From an uncultured Roseburia sp. (GTDB lineage: Bacteria; Bacillota; Clostridia; Lachnospirales; Lachnospiraceae), in the NCBI GenBank assembly GCA_947088345.1, contig CAMUGE010000013.1:1-58281 (forward strand): a stretch of 58,281 bases of DNA, given 5' to 3'. Below, one piece after another: positions 45,117-54,054 of this stretch. The notes beneath the pieces were generated by a model. The model saw only the letters and a program-made list of their open reading frames with translations, was not told the DNA's origin and did no database searches. The position numbers and the translations under genes are program-made. How positions within the stretch are numbered: position 1 is the stretch's first letter; each line of letters starts with the position of its first letter.

Positions 45117-46601
45117 TTAAATAATGATACAGACCATACCGCCGTTATTGTCGTTGACGATTTTCTGCATTGTATCCTGCAGTTTCATCTGGCAGTCGTC
45201 GTCCATCATCGCGATCTTGCTGCGTATTCCGTCCTCCATCAGCTCTCCGATGGATTTCCCGAAAATATTTGTCTCCCATGCTCCGCTCTCGCTTTGCTGC
45301 CCCTCTTTGATATAATGAATCAGATCGTTCGCCTGGTCTTCGCTGCCTACAATGGGCGCAATCTCCGTTTCTATATTGGCTTTAATCATATGAATGGACG
45401 GGGAAACAGCCTTCATTTTTACCCCGAATTTATTTCCGTGCCGTATCAGTACCGGTTCCTCCATCTGAATATCCTTAAGTCCGGGATTGACGACCCCATA
45501 CCCTCTCTGCTGTACTGCCTGAAACGCATCCGCCACTTTTTCATAAGATTCTTTGAGCTCCGCCATTTCCTTTACCATGGAGATCAGTTCATATTCCCCC
45601 TGGATTGGCACGCCGGCAAGTTCGCTCATATTTTCATAATAATACTGTTCCCCGATATCCATCAGCACTTTCACACAGCCGCCCGCCAGGTCGATCTCGT
45701 CGATTTTTACTTTTGAGAGGTACTGTTCCGGAATAAATTCGCGCTGATAAACATCTTTTGTCTTTTTCATTGTCGTTAATATATCTTTCGCTGTCTTTAT
45801 AATTTCCGCTTTGATCGGGTGCGCCTGCTCTAACATTTCCGCCCACTTCGGAATAAAAAATTCGACGCGCACAACCGGAAATTCATAGAGTATCTGCTCT
45901 AAGATCTGATAGACCTCTTCCTTTCTCAGCTGCTCACAGTTTACCGGGATCACCGGCGTATTGTATTTTTCTTTCAGTTCCTGCGCAAGGCGGGATGTAT
46001 CGTCACTGTATGGTTTTACCGAATTTAACACAATGACATAAGGTTTCCCGATTGATTCAAGTTCCTGTACTGTACGTTCTTCCGCCTCGATATAATTTTC
46101 TCTTCCGATCTCGCCGATTGTGCCGTCCGTCGTCACTACAATACCAATTGTGGCATGATCTTTTATAACTTTTTCCGTTCCGATGGACGCCGCTTCCGTA
46201 AACGGGATCTCCGCCTCAAACCAGGGGGTTTTTACCATACGCGCCCCGTCCCCCTCCATATGCCCGGCCGCTCCTTCTACCATAAATCCGACACAGTCAA
46301 TTAAACGCACCTTCATTTTTGTGCCGTCCTCCAATGTAATTTCTGCCGCATCTTTCGGGATAAACTTCGGCTCTGTCGTCATAATGGTCTTGCCCTGCGC
46401 AGACTGCGGCAGTTCGTCAACCGTGCGCTCCCTGCTATGTACGTCTTCCATAAACGGAAGTACCATCAAATCCATAAACCGCTTGATAAATGTGGATTTT
46501 CCGGTGCGGACTGGCCCTACCACGCCGAGATAAAATTCCCCTCCGGTTCGGTTTGAAAGGTCTTTGTATAGGTCAAATTCTTTTTTTGTACTGATCTCCA
46601 T
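45117..46601 (-). CDS. spoIVA: SpoIVA, spore coat morphogenetic ATPase
   Basis: SpoIVA polymerises on the forespore surface as the base of the spore coat. The Walker A loop GPVRTGKS is at residues 29-36 and the full-length fold (494 residues, about the Bacillus length of 492) ends in the conserved hydrophobic GGMVCIII tail. The ATG follows GGAGG. A sigma-E-type promoter lies about 50 bases upstream, in line with mother-cell expression. No spoVM is visible nearby. Confidence 0.97.
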   Translation of the reverse strand: MEISTKKEFDLYKDLSNRTGGEFYLGVVGPVRTGKSTFIKRFMDLMVLPFMEDVHSRERTVDELPQSAQGKTIMTTEPKFIPKDAAEITLEDGTKMKVRLIDCVGFMVEGAAGHMEGDGARMVKTPWFEAEIPFTEAASIGTEKVIKDHATIGIVVTTDGTIGEIGRENYIEAEERTVQELESIGKPYVIVLNSVKPYSDDTSRLAQELKEKYNTPVIPVNCEQLRKEEVYQILEQILYEFPVVRVEFFIPKWAEMLEQAHPIKAEIIKTAKDILTTMKKTKDVYQREFIPEQYLSKVKIDEIDLAGGCVKVLMDIGEQYYYENMSELAGVPIQGEYELISMVKEMAELKESYEKVADAFQAVQQRGYGVVNPGLKDIQMEEPVLIRHGNKFGVKMKAVSPSIHMIKANIETEIAPIVGSEDQANDLIHYIKEGQQSESGAWETNIFGKSIGELMEDGIRSKIAMMDDDCQMKLQDTMQKIVNDNNGGMVCIII

Positions 46602-46647
46602 CGCAATCCTCCAATCGATTCACACTTGCCCCTTTCATACTTTCTTA

Positions 46648-46677
46648 ATCATATGAAAAGGCTGTCGTATTTATGAC
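46648..46677 (-). promoter_or_regulatory. Candidate sigma-E promoter of spoIVA
   Basis: Minus strand: GTCATAAAT at 46669-46677, 13-base spacer, CATATGAT at 46648-46655. This fits the sigma-E pattern (ATA-type -35, CATACAAT-like -10) with the usual spacing. spoIVA is sigma-E dependent in Bacillus. Confidence 0.65.
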
Positions 46678-46712
46678 ATTCTGTGAAAATTGGTATACAG
46701 CCGAAGAAAGGC

Positions 46713-46742
46713 TTTACACTCCCGCCGGATATCTGGTATAAT
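46713..46742 (+). promoter_or_regulatory. Promoter of the small protein-malQ-ClC unit
   Basis: Plus strand: TTTACA at 46713-46718, 18-base spacer, TATAAT at 46737-46742. It is followed by a leader with three hairpins before the 42-residue gene. Confidence 0.62.
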
Positions 46743-46757
46743 AAAAACGCCATTTCA

Positions 46758-46816
46758 CTGTGAAAAACAGATTTTTCACAGGCAGATTTATGCCTGCGGC
46801 CCAAAATTTGCGGGCC
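46758..46816 (+). promoter_or_regulatory. Three-hairpin leader
   Basis: CTGTGAAAA pairs with TTTTCACAG (46758-46781, 6-base loop). CAGGCA pairs with TGCCTG (46779-46796) and shares three bases with the first. GGCCC pairs with GGGCC (46798-46816). No U-run follows, so it is not a simple terminator. Confidence 0.5.
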
Positions 46817-46840
46817 TGCGGCAGGAAAGCGAGGGAAATT

Positions 46841-46969
46841 ATGACAGGCAAAGAGATTGTGAATCTGATCCGGCAGCTTCGGCAAAGCGGCATGAGCGAT
46901 ACAAAAATACTTGACCTGATCGAGTATATCGAAACCCATGATCCAAAAGAACGGGAGAACGAAAATTAA
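46841..46969 (+). CDS. Small helical protein, 42 residues
   Basis: The frame begins at an ATG with GAGGG 5 bases upstream and encodes MTGKEIVNLIRQLRQSGMSD, then TKILDLIEYIETHDP and a charged tail. It looks like a two-helix soluble protein. I do not recognise it. It lies between a promoter-leader and malQ (44 bases downstream), so it would be cotranscribed with malQ. A longer open frame upstream runs through the hairpins and is not supported. Confidence 0.6.
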   Translation: MTGKEIVNLIRQLRQSGMSDTKILDLIEYIETHDPKERENEN

Positions 46970-47013
46970 GGAATCAGATAGAATAAAATGTTCAAATCGG
47001 GAGGAACACTGTT

Positions 47014-48504
47014 ATGAGAAGCAGCGGCGTTTTAATGCATATCTCATCCCTGCCGTCTCCTTACGGCATAGGCACAATGGGGGATGAGGCGCGCAAATTT
47101 GCGGATTTTCTGGAGAAATCCGGTCAGAAATACTGGCAGATACTTCCTGTCTGTCCGACCAGCTATGGCGATTCGCCATACCAGTCATTTTCCAGTTTTG
47201 CGGGAAATCCATATTTTATCGACCTGGATTCTCTCTGCAAAGATAAATTGCTCAGGAAAAAAGAATGCGAATCTTTCCCATGGGGAACAAATCCAAAGTA
47301 TGTGGATTATGGCGTGATGTATGAATCACGTTTTAAACTGTTAAAAAAAGCATACAATCGATTCGTAAAAGACATCCCTGCCGACTATGAGAAGTTCTGC
47401 GGGGAAGAGGCAGACTGGCTCGACGAATATGCCCTTTTTATGGCTCTTAAAGATGCAAACGGAGGCGTGTCATGGCACGAATGGAAAAAGGGGCTTCGAT
47501 TCCGGAAACCGGAAGCAATCGAATCCGCACGCGAGAAATATGCGAAAAATATTGATTTTTATAAAATGCTGCAGTATCTGTTCTTTAAACAGTGGCGCAG
47601 TTTAAAAGCTTATGTCAATGAAAAAGGAATTGAAATCATCGGGGATGTGCCGATCTATGTCTCCGCCGACAGCGCAGACGTATGGTCAAATCCAAAACAG
47701 TTTTATCTGGACGGCGATTTAAATCCTATCGACGTAGCCGGATGCCCGCCGGACGTATTCTCAGAGGACGGCCAGTTGTGGGGCAACCCTCTGTTCCGCT
47801 GGGATGTTATGAAAGAAGACGACTATGCATGGTGGACAAAACGTATCGAGGCCATGTCAAAACTTTATGATATCGTAAGAATTGATCACTTCCGGGGCTT
47901 TGATTCGTACTATGCAATTCCGGGAAAGGACACAACCGCACGTAACGGAGAGTGGCGTAAGGGACCTGGCATCCAGCTGTTCCGCACTATTGAGAAAAAA
48001 CTGGGTAAATTAAATATCATTGTAGAAGATCTCGGTTTCTTAACTCCTTCTGTGATTAAGATGGTTGAAAAAACCGGCTATCCCGGCATGAAAATTGTGC
48101 AGTTTGCATTTGGATCAGATGAAAATAACGCGTATCTGCCGCATAACTATACGCAAAATTGCGTTGTATATACCGGTACGCATGACAATGAGACGATTAT
48201 GAGCTGGTATAAAAACACGACGAAAGAAGCAAGAAAGTATGCCAAAAACTATCTTGCGCTTTCCAAAAAAGAAGGGATTCACTGGGGATTGGTCCGGGCG
48301 GCATTCTCCTCCGTTGCTAATCTTGCCGTTGTTCCGATGCAGGATCTCTTGGGGCTTGGCGACGAAGGACGCATGAACACACCGTCAACGCTTGGCGGCA
48401 ACTGGGAATGGCGCGCTTCGGCGGACGATATCTCTGCAAAACTTGCGGAAAAACTCTATAAAATAACAAAACGATACGGAAGACTTAATGAAGATACGCC
48501 ATAG
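47014..48504 (+). CDS. malQ: 4-alpha-glucanotransferase (amylomaltase)
   Basis: GH77 enzyme that moves glucan chains between maltodextrins. The catalytic residues are all present: nucleophile D291 (VRIDHFRGFDSYY), acid/base E338 (IIVEDLGFLTPSV) and D391 (TGTHDNETIMSW). Length (496 residues) is normal. The ATG follows CGGGAGG. It is an intact counterpart to the degenerate GH13 protein at 38482. Confidence 0.96.
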   Translation: MRSSGVLMHISSLPSPYGIGTMGDEARKFADFLEKSGQKYWQILPVCPTSYGDSPYQSFSSFAGNPYFIDLDSLCKDKLLRKKECESFPWGTNPKYVDYGVMYESRFKLLKKAYNRFVKDIPADYEKFCGEEADWLDEYALFMALKDANGGVSWHEWKKGLRFRKPEAIESAREKYAKNIDFYKMLQYLFFKQWRSLKAYVNEKGIEIIGDVPIYVSADSADVWSNPKQFYLDGDLNPIDVAGCPPDVFSEDGQLWGNPLFRWDVMKEDDYAWWTKRIEAMSKLYDIVRIDHFRGFDSYYAIPGKDTTARNGEWRKGPGIQLFRTIEKKLGKLNIIVEDLGFLTPSVIKMVEKTGYPGMKIVQFAFGSDENNAYLPHNYTQNCVVYTGTHDNETIMSWYKNTTKEARKYAKNYLALSKKEGIHWGLVRAAFSSVANLAVVPMQDLLGLGDEGRMNTPSTLGGNWEWRASADDISAKLAEKLYKITKRYGRLNEDTP

Positions 48505-48551
48505 CTGCATCGAACAGACGGCAGAAATCAGAATGGAAAGAGCGCAGACAA

Positions 48552-49811
48552 ATGAAAGATATTGTAAAACATAAAATCAAACATAATTTAAACCGCGCAA
48601 AATCCTCCATAAAATGGATTATTTTTGCCGTTTTATCCGGCATCGTTGTCGGCCTGACCGGTACGCTGTTTTATTTTTGCATGTCAGTTGTAACACTGAT
48701 GCGTGTAAAAAATCCGTGGCTGCTCTTTTTACTTCCGTTTGGCGGCCTGTTGATTGTGGGAAGCTACCGGCTGCTTCACGACGAAAAAGATACCGGGACA
48801 AATCTCGTTCTCTCCGCAATCCATTCTGCGGATGATCTGCCGCTTCGCATGGCGCCGTTAATCTTTATTTCCACTCTGATTACGCATCTGTTCGGAGGCT
48901 CCGCCGGGCGCGAGGGCGCAGCGCTGCAGCTGGGCGGCAGTATCGGAAACGGCCTCGGGAAATTGTTCCGTTTCGACGAAAAAGATAAACATATCATGAT
49001 AATGTGCGGCATGAGCGCCGCATTTTCTGCATTATTTGGCACACCGATGGCCGCGGCTATTTTTTCAATGGAGGTCGTCAGCGTAGGAATTATGTATTAC
49101 GCCGCACTTGTGCCATGCGTCGTTTCATCTCTTGTGGCACACGGCATCGCTGTTTTTTTCGGCGTCCCGCAGGAATTGTTTTTAGTAAATAACATACCGG
49201 ATTTTTCGGTATCTACTGCCGCAGTTATTTCGGTTCTTGCTTTTTTGTGCGCGCTTGTCAGCATCCTATTCTGTATTATGCTGCATCAGTCGGAACAGCT
49301 ATACAAGCGCTTTTTTAAAAATCCGTATCTTCGGGTGTTTGCCGGCGGCTGTTTTGTCATACTTTTGACTTTACTGATCGGAAATCAGGATTACAACGGC
49401 GCGGGAATGAATATGATTGAACAGTTTATGCATGGCGCCGTGCGCCCGGAAGCTTTTCTGTTAAAAATGTTTCTCACTGCGGTAACGCTTGGCGCCGGGT
49501 TTAAGGGCGGCGAAATCGTTCCTTCTTTCTTTGCAGGAGCTGCGCTTGGCTGTCTGTTTGGAAATCTGACCGGTTTTTCCCCGGTACTGTGTACGGCAGT
49601 CGGTATGTCCGCTATGTTTTGCGGCGTGACAAACTGCCCGATCACATCGCTTTTGATCAGCTTTGAGCTGTTTGGCTATGCCGGTATGCCATATTTTCTG
49701 CTTGCTGTTGCTTTCAGCTATATGCTCTCCGGGTACTACGGACTTTACCACAGCCAGAAAATTGTGTATTCCAAATATAAGGCAAATTATATCAACAAGA
49801 AGACGCAATAG
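48552..49811 (+). CDS. ClC-family chloride channel/transporter
   Basis: A membrane protein of the ClC family with about ten hydrophobic segments. The selectivity motif G-x-G-R-E-G is GSAGREGAALQLGGSIG, including the gating glutamate, and the second signature is GAGFKGGEIVPSFFAGAALG. No C-terminal CBS domains (419 residues). It follows malQ by 47 bases. Its last 20 bases overlap the end of the DUF1284 gene on the other strand. Channel or Cl-/H+ exchange cannot be decided from what I see. Confidence 0.92.
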   Translation: MKDIVKHKIKHNLNRAKSSIKWIIFAVLSGIVVGLTGTLFYFCMSVVTLMRVKNPWLLFLLPFGGLLIVGSYRLLHDEKDTGTNLVLSAIHSADDLPLRMAPLIFISTLITHLFGGSAGREGAALQLGGSIGNGLGKLFRFDEKDKHIMIMCGMSAAFSALFGTPMAAAIFSMEVVSVGIMYYAALVPCVVSSLVAHGIAVFFGVPQELFLVNNIPDFSVSTAAVISVLAFLCALVSILFCIMLHQSEQLYKRFFKNPYLRVFAGGCFVILLTLLIGNQDYNGAGMNMIEQFMHGAVRPEAFLLKMFLTAVTLGAGFKGGEIVPSFFAGAALGCLFGNLTGFSPVLCTAVGMSAMFCGVTNCPITSLLISFELFGYAGMPYFLLAVAFSYMLSGYYGLYHSQKIVYSKYKANYINKKTQ

Positions 49812-50217
49812 CGGAAAGATTCCTTTTCAGGTCCTCATATTTGCATAGTCCCGCTTCCCGCCACGGACATTTTTGACAAAATTCCAGATAAACTTCATAT
49901 GTGATCTTCCCGCTTGCCAGACGGCACAATTCCCGATAGGTATATGTGCCGTTTTCTTTCAGGCCAATCCTCTCTATTACCCGCCTGTCTTTGTCCACGA
50001 CACGATTCACATTCTGTGAACATGTTTTGTCTTTTGTCTGGTTTGGGCAATTTGCACAAATCAGATCCGGCTCTGCCACAATCTGAAACGCTTCATCCGG
50101 ATGACTGCGCAGTCTGTCTACGACTTTGCCCATATTATCGCAAAACTTATTGCTATACCCTTTTCCTTCATATAAAGAGGTGCATAAAATATGATGCGCA
50201 CGAAATTTTTCACTCAT
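49792..50217 (-). CDS. DUF1284 family protein with two cysteine clusters
   Basis: A 141-residue soluble protein of the DUF1284 family. The start region FRAHHILCTSLYEGKGYS is typical. Two clusters are visible: C-x2-C-x8-C (CANCPNQTKDKTC) and C-x2-C-x7-C (CQKCPWREAGLC), which suggest an iron-sulfur or zinc site. Its ATG overlaps the bioY stop (ATGA) and has GGGGG 7 bases upstream, so it is coupled to bioY. Function unknown; a link to biotin is suggested only by context. A longer open frame running back through bioY is not supported. Confidence 0.85.
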   Translation of the reverse strand: MSEKFRAHHILCTSLYEGKGYSNKFCDNMGKVVDRLRSHPDEAFQIVAEPDLICANCPNQTKDKTCSQNVNRVVDKDRRVIERIGLKENGTYTYRELCRLASGKITYEVYLEFCQKCPWREAGLCKYEDLKRNLSAIASSC

Positions 50218-50762
50218 GCTTTTGCCCCCTGTTCTATGCTCTGACTCTTTGTGATTTTTAAAATAGGACGCGCTGCAAAGCAAGCGCCTGCCACTGATAT
50301 CGCATCTTTTAGCAAAAACGGCATTGATACCGCAAAAAATGATGCGCCTATCGGTACGCCTGCGACAATGGCATACTGAATGATTCCCATCAGATGACAA
50401 ATCAAAAGTCCTGTCATACCAAAAATAATCCGAAAAACTGCGCTTCTTTGTTTCAAACCAAGGCCGCAGAAAAAGCTTAAAAACAAAAATCCCCACATAA
50501 ACCCGCCGCTGTAACCTACCAGCCATGACGGCCCTCCTGTCATACCTGCAAATACCGGTACTCCGACTGTTCCTACCAGTATATAAACAATCGTAGCCGC
50601 AAGACCGCTCCCGCTTCCAAGCGCATAACCACAGAGCGCAATTGCAAATGTCTGGAGCGTAATCGGGACGCCGGACGGCGTTGGGATGGACAGAACAGAC
50701 AACACACTGACAACCGCAGCAAACATGCCGACTGTTACCATTGTTCTTGTTGATACTTTCAT
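50214..50762 (-). CDS. bioY: BioY, biotin ECF transporter substrate-binding subunit
   Basis: BioY is the membrane S-component that captures biotin and works with the shared ECF energising module. The 182 residues hold about six helices with the family features SIPTPSGVPITLQTFAIALCGYALG, GTVGVPVFAGMTGGPSWLVGYSGGF and a helix with PFLLKDAI. The ATG has GAGGAG upstream. Its promoter overlaps a BirA-like operator. No bioBDA or birA gene is in the window, consistent with biotin uptake. Confidence 0.95.
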   Translation of the reverse strand: MKVSTRTMVTVGMFAAVVSVLSVLSIPTPSGVPITLQTFAIALCGYALGSGSGLAATIVYILVGTVGVPVFAGMTGGPSWLVGYSGGFMWGFLFLSFFCGLGLKQRSAVFRIIFGMTGLLICHLMGIIQYAIVAGVPIGASFFAVSMPFLLKDAISVAGACFAARPILKITKSQSIEQGAKA

Positions 50763-50811
50763 TGTAATCTCCTCTTTTCCGGAATATTATGGTATTTTAT
50801 TCCTTTTCCCC

Positions 50812-50840
50812 ATATTAATGAAAACGGCTCCAATTGTCAA
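50812..50840 (-). promoter_or_regulatory. bioY promoter (sigma-A type)
   Basis: Minus strand: TTGACA at 50835-50840, 17-base spacer, TAATAT at 50812-50817, about 50 bases before the start. The -35 box lies inside the right half of the BirA-like operator. Confidence 0.78.
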
Positions 50841-50879
50841 CCTTTTATTTGAATAAAGTTCACACTTTGGGGTTAACAA
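50834..50879. promoter_or_regulatory. BirA-like operator with wide spacing
   Basis: Inverted half sites TTGTCAACC (50834-50842) and GGTTAACAA (50871-50879) match the BirA consensus TTGTTAACC/GGTTAACAA with one mismatch. The spacer is 28 bases; BirA sites usually have 14-16. The upstream position at bioY supports biotin repression. Confidence 0.6.
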
Positions 50880-50898
50880 TTGTTCGATATTGTATAGA

Positions 50899-51930
50899 TC
50901 AGGCGCTTATGCCATGTACTTTTTCATTCGATCGTTTCACAAGCGCATTCAGTTTTGCAAGCGCGGCCCCTGAATCAAGCGCATTTTCTGCTATCCGTAT
51001 TCCCTCATAAATGGAACTGGCAGTACCGCCGCAATAGAGCGTCGCCCCCGCGTTCAACAATACAATATCCCGCTTTGGCCCCAGAATGGTTCCGGATAAA
51101 ATTCCTTTCGCAATTTTTGCATTCTCTTTGCCGTCTCCTCCACAGAGTTCTCTTAGTGTACTGCGTTTCATGCCAAACTGTTCCGGCGTGACCTCATATG
51201 ATTTTACGCCCCCGTTTTTGATTTCAGATATAACGGTCGGCCCCGTCAGGGTTATTTCATCCATATGATCTGATCCGCTTACAATCAATGCGTTCTGTAT
51301 TCCAAGCCGATTCATCGCATTTGCAATTTTTCCGGTTAAGGACGGGCTGTATACGCCGATCACCATATTTTTGGCGCGCGACGGATTGGCAAGAGGCCCT
51401 AAAATATTAAAGACAGTGCGGATTCCAAGTTCTTTTCTGACCTGCCCAACATATTTCATGGACTTGTTAAACAGCTGGGCAAACATAAAACCGATTCCAA
51501 CCTCCTCGACGCACTGTTCGACAAGCGCAGGCTCCGCCATAATATTAACGCCGAGCGCCTCCAGCACATCTCCGGCGCCCGATTTGGAAGAAATCGAACG
51601 ATTCCCATGCTTTGCAACAGGAAGACCTGCCCCTGCGACAACAAAAGAAGCTGTCGTAGAGATATTAAACGTCAGCGTCCCATCTCCGCCGGTTCCAACC
51701 AGGTCAATGTAGTTTTTTACGTTTGGCGAGATTGTATCCGCCTTATCGCGGAGAACAGATGCAAAACCCGTAAGTTCTTCCAGCGTCTCCCCTTTCATGC
51801 GCTCCATCGAGAGAAACGCCGCAATCTGCGCCTGTGTCGCTTCTCCGCTAAGCATCATTCCCATTGCCTTTTTCGCCTCTTCCTCTGTCAGGTTTTCTTT
51901 CGCCGCTACTTTTACAATCAAATCTTTCAT
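50899..51930 (-). CDS. trpD: Anthranilate phosphoribosyltransferase
   Basis: TrpD joins anthranilate and PRPP, the second step of tryptophan synthesis. The GTGGDGTLTFNIST motif and KHGNRSISSKSGAGDVLEALG are diagnostic. The ATG at 51930 with GGAG 8 bases upstream gives 343 residues. It is the last gene of the trp operon, 77 bases after trpA, not beside trpG and trpC as usual. No terminator is visible between it and bioY. Confidence 0.96.
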   Translation of the reverse strand: MKDLIVKVAAKENLTEEEAKKAMGMMLSGEATQAQIAAFLSMERMKGETLEELTGFASVLRDKADTISPNVKNYIDLVGTGGDGTLTFNISTTASFVVAGAGLPVAKHGNRSISSKSGAGDVLEALGVNIMAEPALVEQCVEEVGIGFMFAQLFNKSMKYVGQVRKELGIRTVFNILGPLANPSRAKNMVIGVYSPSLTGKIANAMNRLGIQNALIVSGSDHMDEITLTGPTVISEIKNGGVKSYEVTPEQFGMKRSTLRELCGGDGKENAKIAKGILSGTILGPKRDIVLLNAGATLYCGGTASSIYEGIRIAENALDSGAALAKLNALVKRSNEKVHGISA

Positions 51931-52007
51931 CAGAAATACTCCTTTTCTGCATTGCGAACGCGGTTTGCATTCGCTTTCTGCTCTCCTTCTCATACGGTCC
52001 GATATGC

Positions 52008-52799
52008 TCAATTATTTAATTCTGTTTTAAATTTTCTGCAATACGTTTCCGCCACCGTTGGATCAAAATTTTTTTCTTCCATTATCTGAATAAAATGGCT
52101 GCCTACAATAGCGCCGTCAATCAAATTCTTTAAAGGTATGACATCGTCCGAAGCGCGTATGCCAAATCCCATCATAATCGGAATGGAAGACACTTCTCTG
52201 ACATTTTTTAAATAAGTTTTAATTTCCTGGTGGAAATCTGCCCCCTGTCCTGTCACTCCCATCGACGATACGCAGTAGACAAACCCTCTTGCATGCGCCA
52301 GGATTTTTTTGATGCGCGCACCGGAAACCGGAGAGACAAGCTGAATCAATATCGTCCGGTCTGATTCCGCCAAATTACGCAACAAATCCTCCTGCTCCTC
52401 ATAGGGCAGGTCGGGCACCACCAGTCCATCCACCCCTGTCTCGCTGCATTTCTGTGCAAACGCCGGAATACCATAATGCAGTATCGTGTTATAATAGAGC
52501 ATAAATACAATCGGGACCGACACGCCCTCGTTTCGAATCTGCTGAACCAGTGCAAAAGTCTTTTCCAGATTTGTACCGTTTTGTATTGCACGATAAGATG
52601 CATTCTGAATAACCGGGCCGTCCGCAACGGGGTCCGAAAAGGGAACGCCAAGCTCAATCACATCGCATCCTCCTCTCTCCTGCGCTTTTATGATCTGTTT
52701 TGTCGCTGCAAGATCCGGAAACCCCGCCATGTAATAGGTAATAAATGCTTTTTCCTGCTTTTCTCTTAATTGCTGCATTTTTTCTTCAATACGATTCAT
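52008..52799 (-). CDS. trpA: Tryptophan synthase alpha subunit
   Basis: TrpA splits indole-3-glycerol phosphate to indole, passed to TrpB. It shows VIELGVPFSDPVADGP with both catalytic acidic residues, and the TIM-barrel phosphate-binding region MMGFGIRASDDV. The ATG at 52799 has AAGGAAG upstream; a GTG at 52808 would add three residues. Length is 263. It follows trpB. Confidence 0.96.
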   Translation of the reverse strand: MNRIEEKMQQLREKQEKAFITYYMAGFPDLAATKQIIKAQERGGCDVIELGVPFSDPVADGPVIQNASYRAIQNGTNLEKTFALVQQIRNEGVSVPIVFMLYYNTILHYGIPAFAQKCSETGVDGLVVPDLPYEEQEDLLRNLAESDRTILIQLVSPVSGARIKKILAHARGFVYCVSSMGVTGQGADFHQEIKTYLKNVREVSSIPIMMGFGIRASDDVIPLKNLIDGAIVGSHFIQIMEEKNFDPTVAETYCRKFKTELNN

Positions 52800-52842
52800 T
52801 TTTCCCACTCTTCCTTTCCCAAACGCCTGAAATACTTTTCCG

Positions 52843-54054
52843 TTAATTTAAATATCCTCTCCCGTCCAGATAATCCGCGATCGTATTTACATCCTTATCG
52901 CCGCGCCCGGATAAACAGACAATTAAAATTTGTTCGCCTGCCGCCTCTTCCCCCATTCTTCGTACGATTTGTTCTGCAAACTTTTTTGCATAGGCAAGCG
53001 CATGCGCACTCTCAATTGCCGGTATAATGCCTTCATGCTTACAAAGTTCCAGCAAAGCGTCCATCGCCTCGGTATCGGTTGCAGAGACATAGATCGCGCG
53101 GCCACTGTCTTTTAAATATGCATGTTCCGGCCCGACACCCGGATAGTCAAGTCCCGCCGAGATGGAATGTGCAAGTCTTATATTACCATTACACTCCTGC
53201 AGCAGATAGGAGCGCATTCCATGCAGCACGCCCGGCTCTCCCAGCGCCATTGCCGCCGCATGTTCTCCGGTCTCGATCCCCTTTCCTGCGGCTTCCACAC
53301 CGATGAGCTTTACGTTTTCTTCCGCAATAAATTCCGCGAACATCCCGATAGAATTGGAACCTCCGCCGACACATGCCATCACGGCATCCGGCAGTCTGCC
53401 CTCCGCCTCCAGAATCTGTTTTTTCGCTTCTCTGCTGATGACCGACTGAAACGTTTTTACAATTTTGGGATATGGATACGGCCCCACGGCTGACCCAATC
53501 ACATAAAAGGTATCTTCAGCCATCCTGGCCCATGCGCGGATTGCTTCATTTGTCGCATCTTTTAATGTATTACTGCCGGAGCGCACACTGACCACTTTTG
53601 CGCCTAACATACGCATACGCATGACATTGAGCGACTGGCGTTTGATATCTTCTTCTCCCATATAGACCGTACACTCCAGATCAAAGAGCGCCGCGCCCGT
53701 CGCCGTTGCGACTCCGTGCTGTCCGGCCCCGGTTTCTGCAATTACCTTTTTCTTTCCCATTCGTTTTGCAAGCAGTATCTGACCGATTACATTGTTGATC
53801 TTATGCGCCCCGGTATGGTTTAAATCTTCTCTCTTCAGATAAATTTTCATACCGTACTCCCGGCTTAAATGTTCTGCATAATAAAGCGGTGTTTCTCTTC
53901 CGACATACTGTTTCAGATAGTAACTGCACTCCTTTTGAAAAACTTCGTCTGACATTGCCTCCTCAAAGGCCGCATCCAATTCCTCCAGTGCATCCATTAA
54001 TGACTCGGCGACAAACTGTCCGCCATAATTTCCATAATATGCTCTTTTATTCAT
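52843..54054 (-). CDS. trpB: Tryptophan synthase beta subunit
   Basis: TrpB condenses indole with serine using PLP. The Schiff-base lysine is K85 in [13 protein letters not shown], and the PLP phosphate loop is [12 protein letters not shown]. The ATG at 54054 has GGAGG 5 bases upstream and overlaps the end of trpF by 8 bases. Length 403 residues, TrpB1 type (it has the standard [10 protein letters not shown] segment). Confidence 0.97.
   Translation of the reverse strand: MNKRAYYGNYGGQFVAESLMDALEELDAAFEEAMSDEVFQKECSYYLKQYVGRETPLYYAEHLSREYGMKIYLKREDLNHTGAHKINNVIGQILLAKRMGKKKVIAETGAGQHGVATATGAALFDLECTVYMGEEDIKRQSLNVMRMRMLGAKVVSVRSGSNTLKDATNEAIRAWARMAEDTFYVIGSAVGPYPYPKIVKTFQSVISREAKKQILEAEGRLPDAVMACVGGGSNSIGMFAEFIAEENVKLIGVEAAGKGIETGEHAAAMALGEPGVLHGMRSYLLQECNGNIRLAHSISAGLDYPGVGPEHAYLKDSGRAIYVSATDTEAMDALLELCKHEGIIPAIESAHALAYAKKFAEQIVRRMGEEAAGEQILIVCLSGRGDKDVNTIADYLDGRGYLN

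Noticed and set aside
46649-46939. A 96-codon minus-strand frame upstream of spoIVA.
   Set aside because: It crosses the sigma-E promoter and the plus-strand leader hairpins and has no ribosome site.
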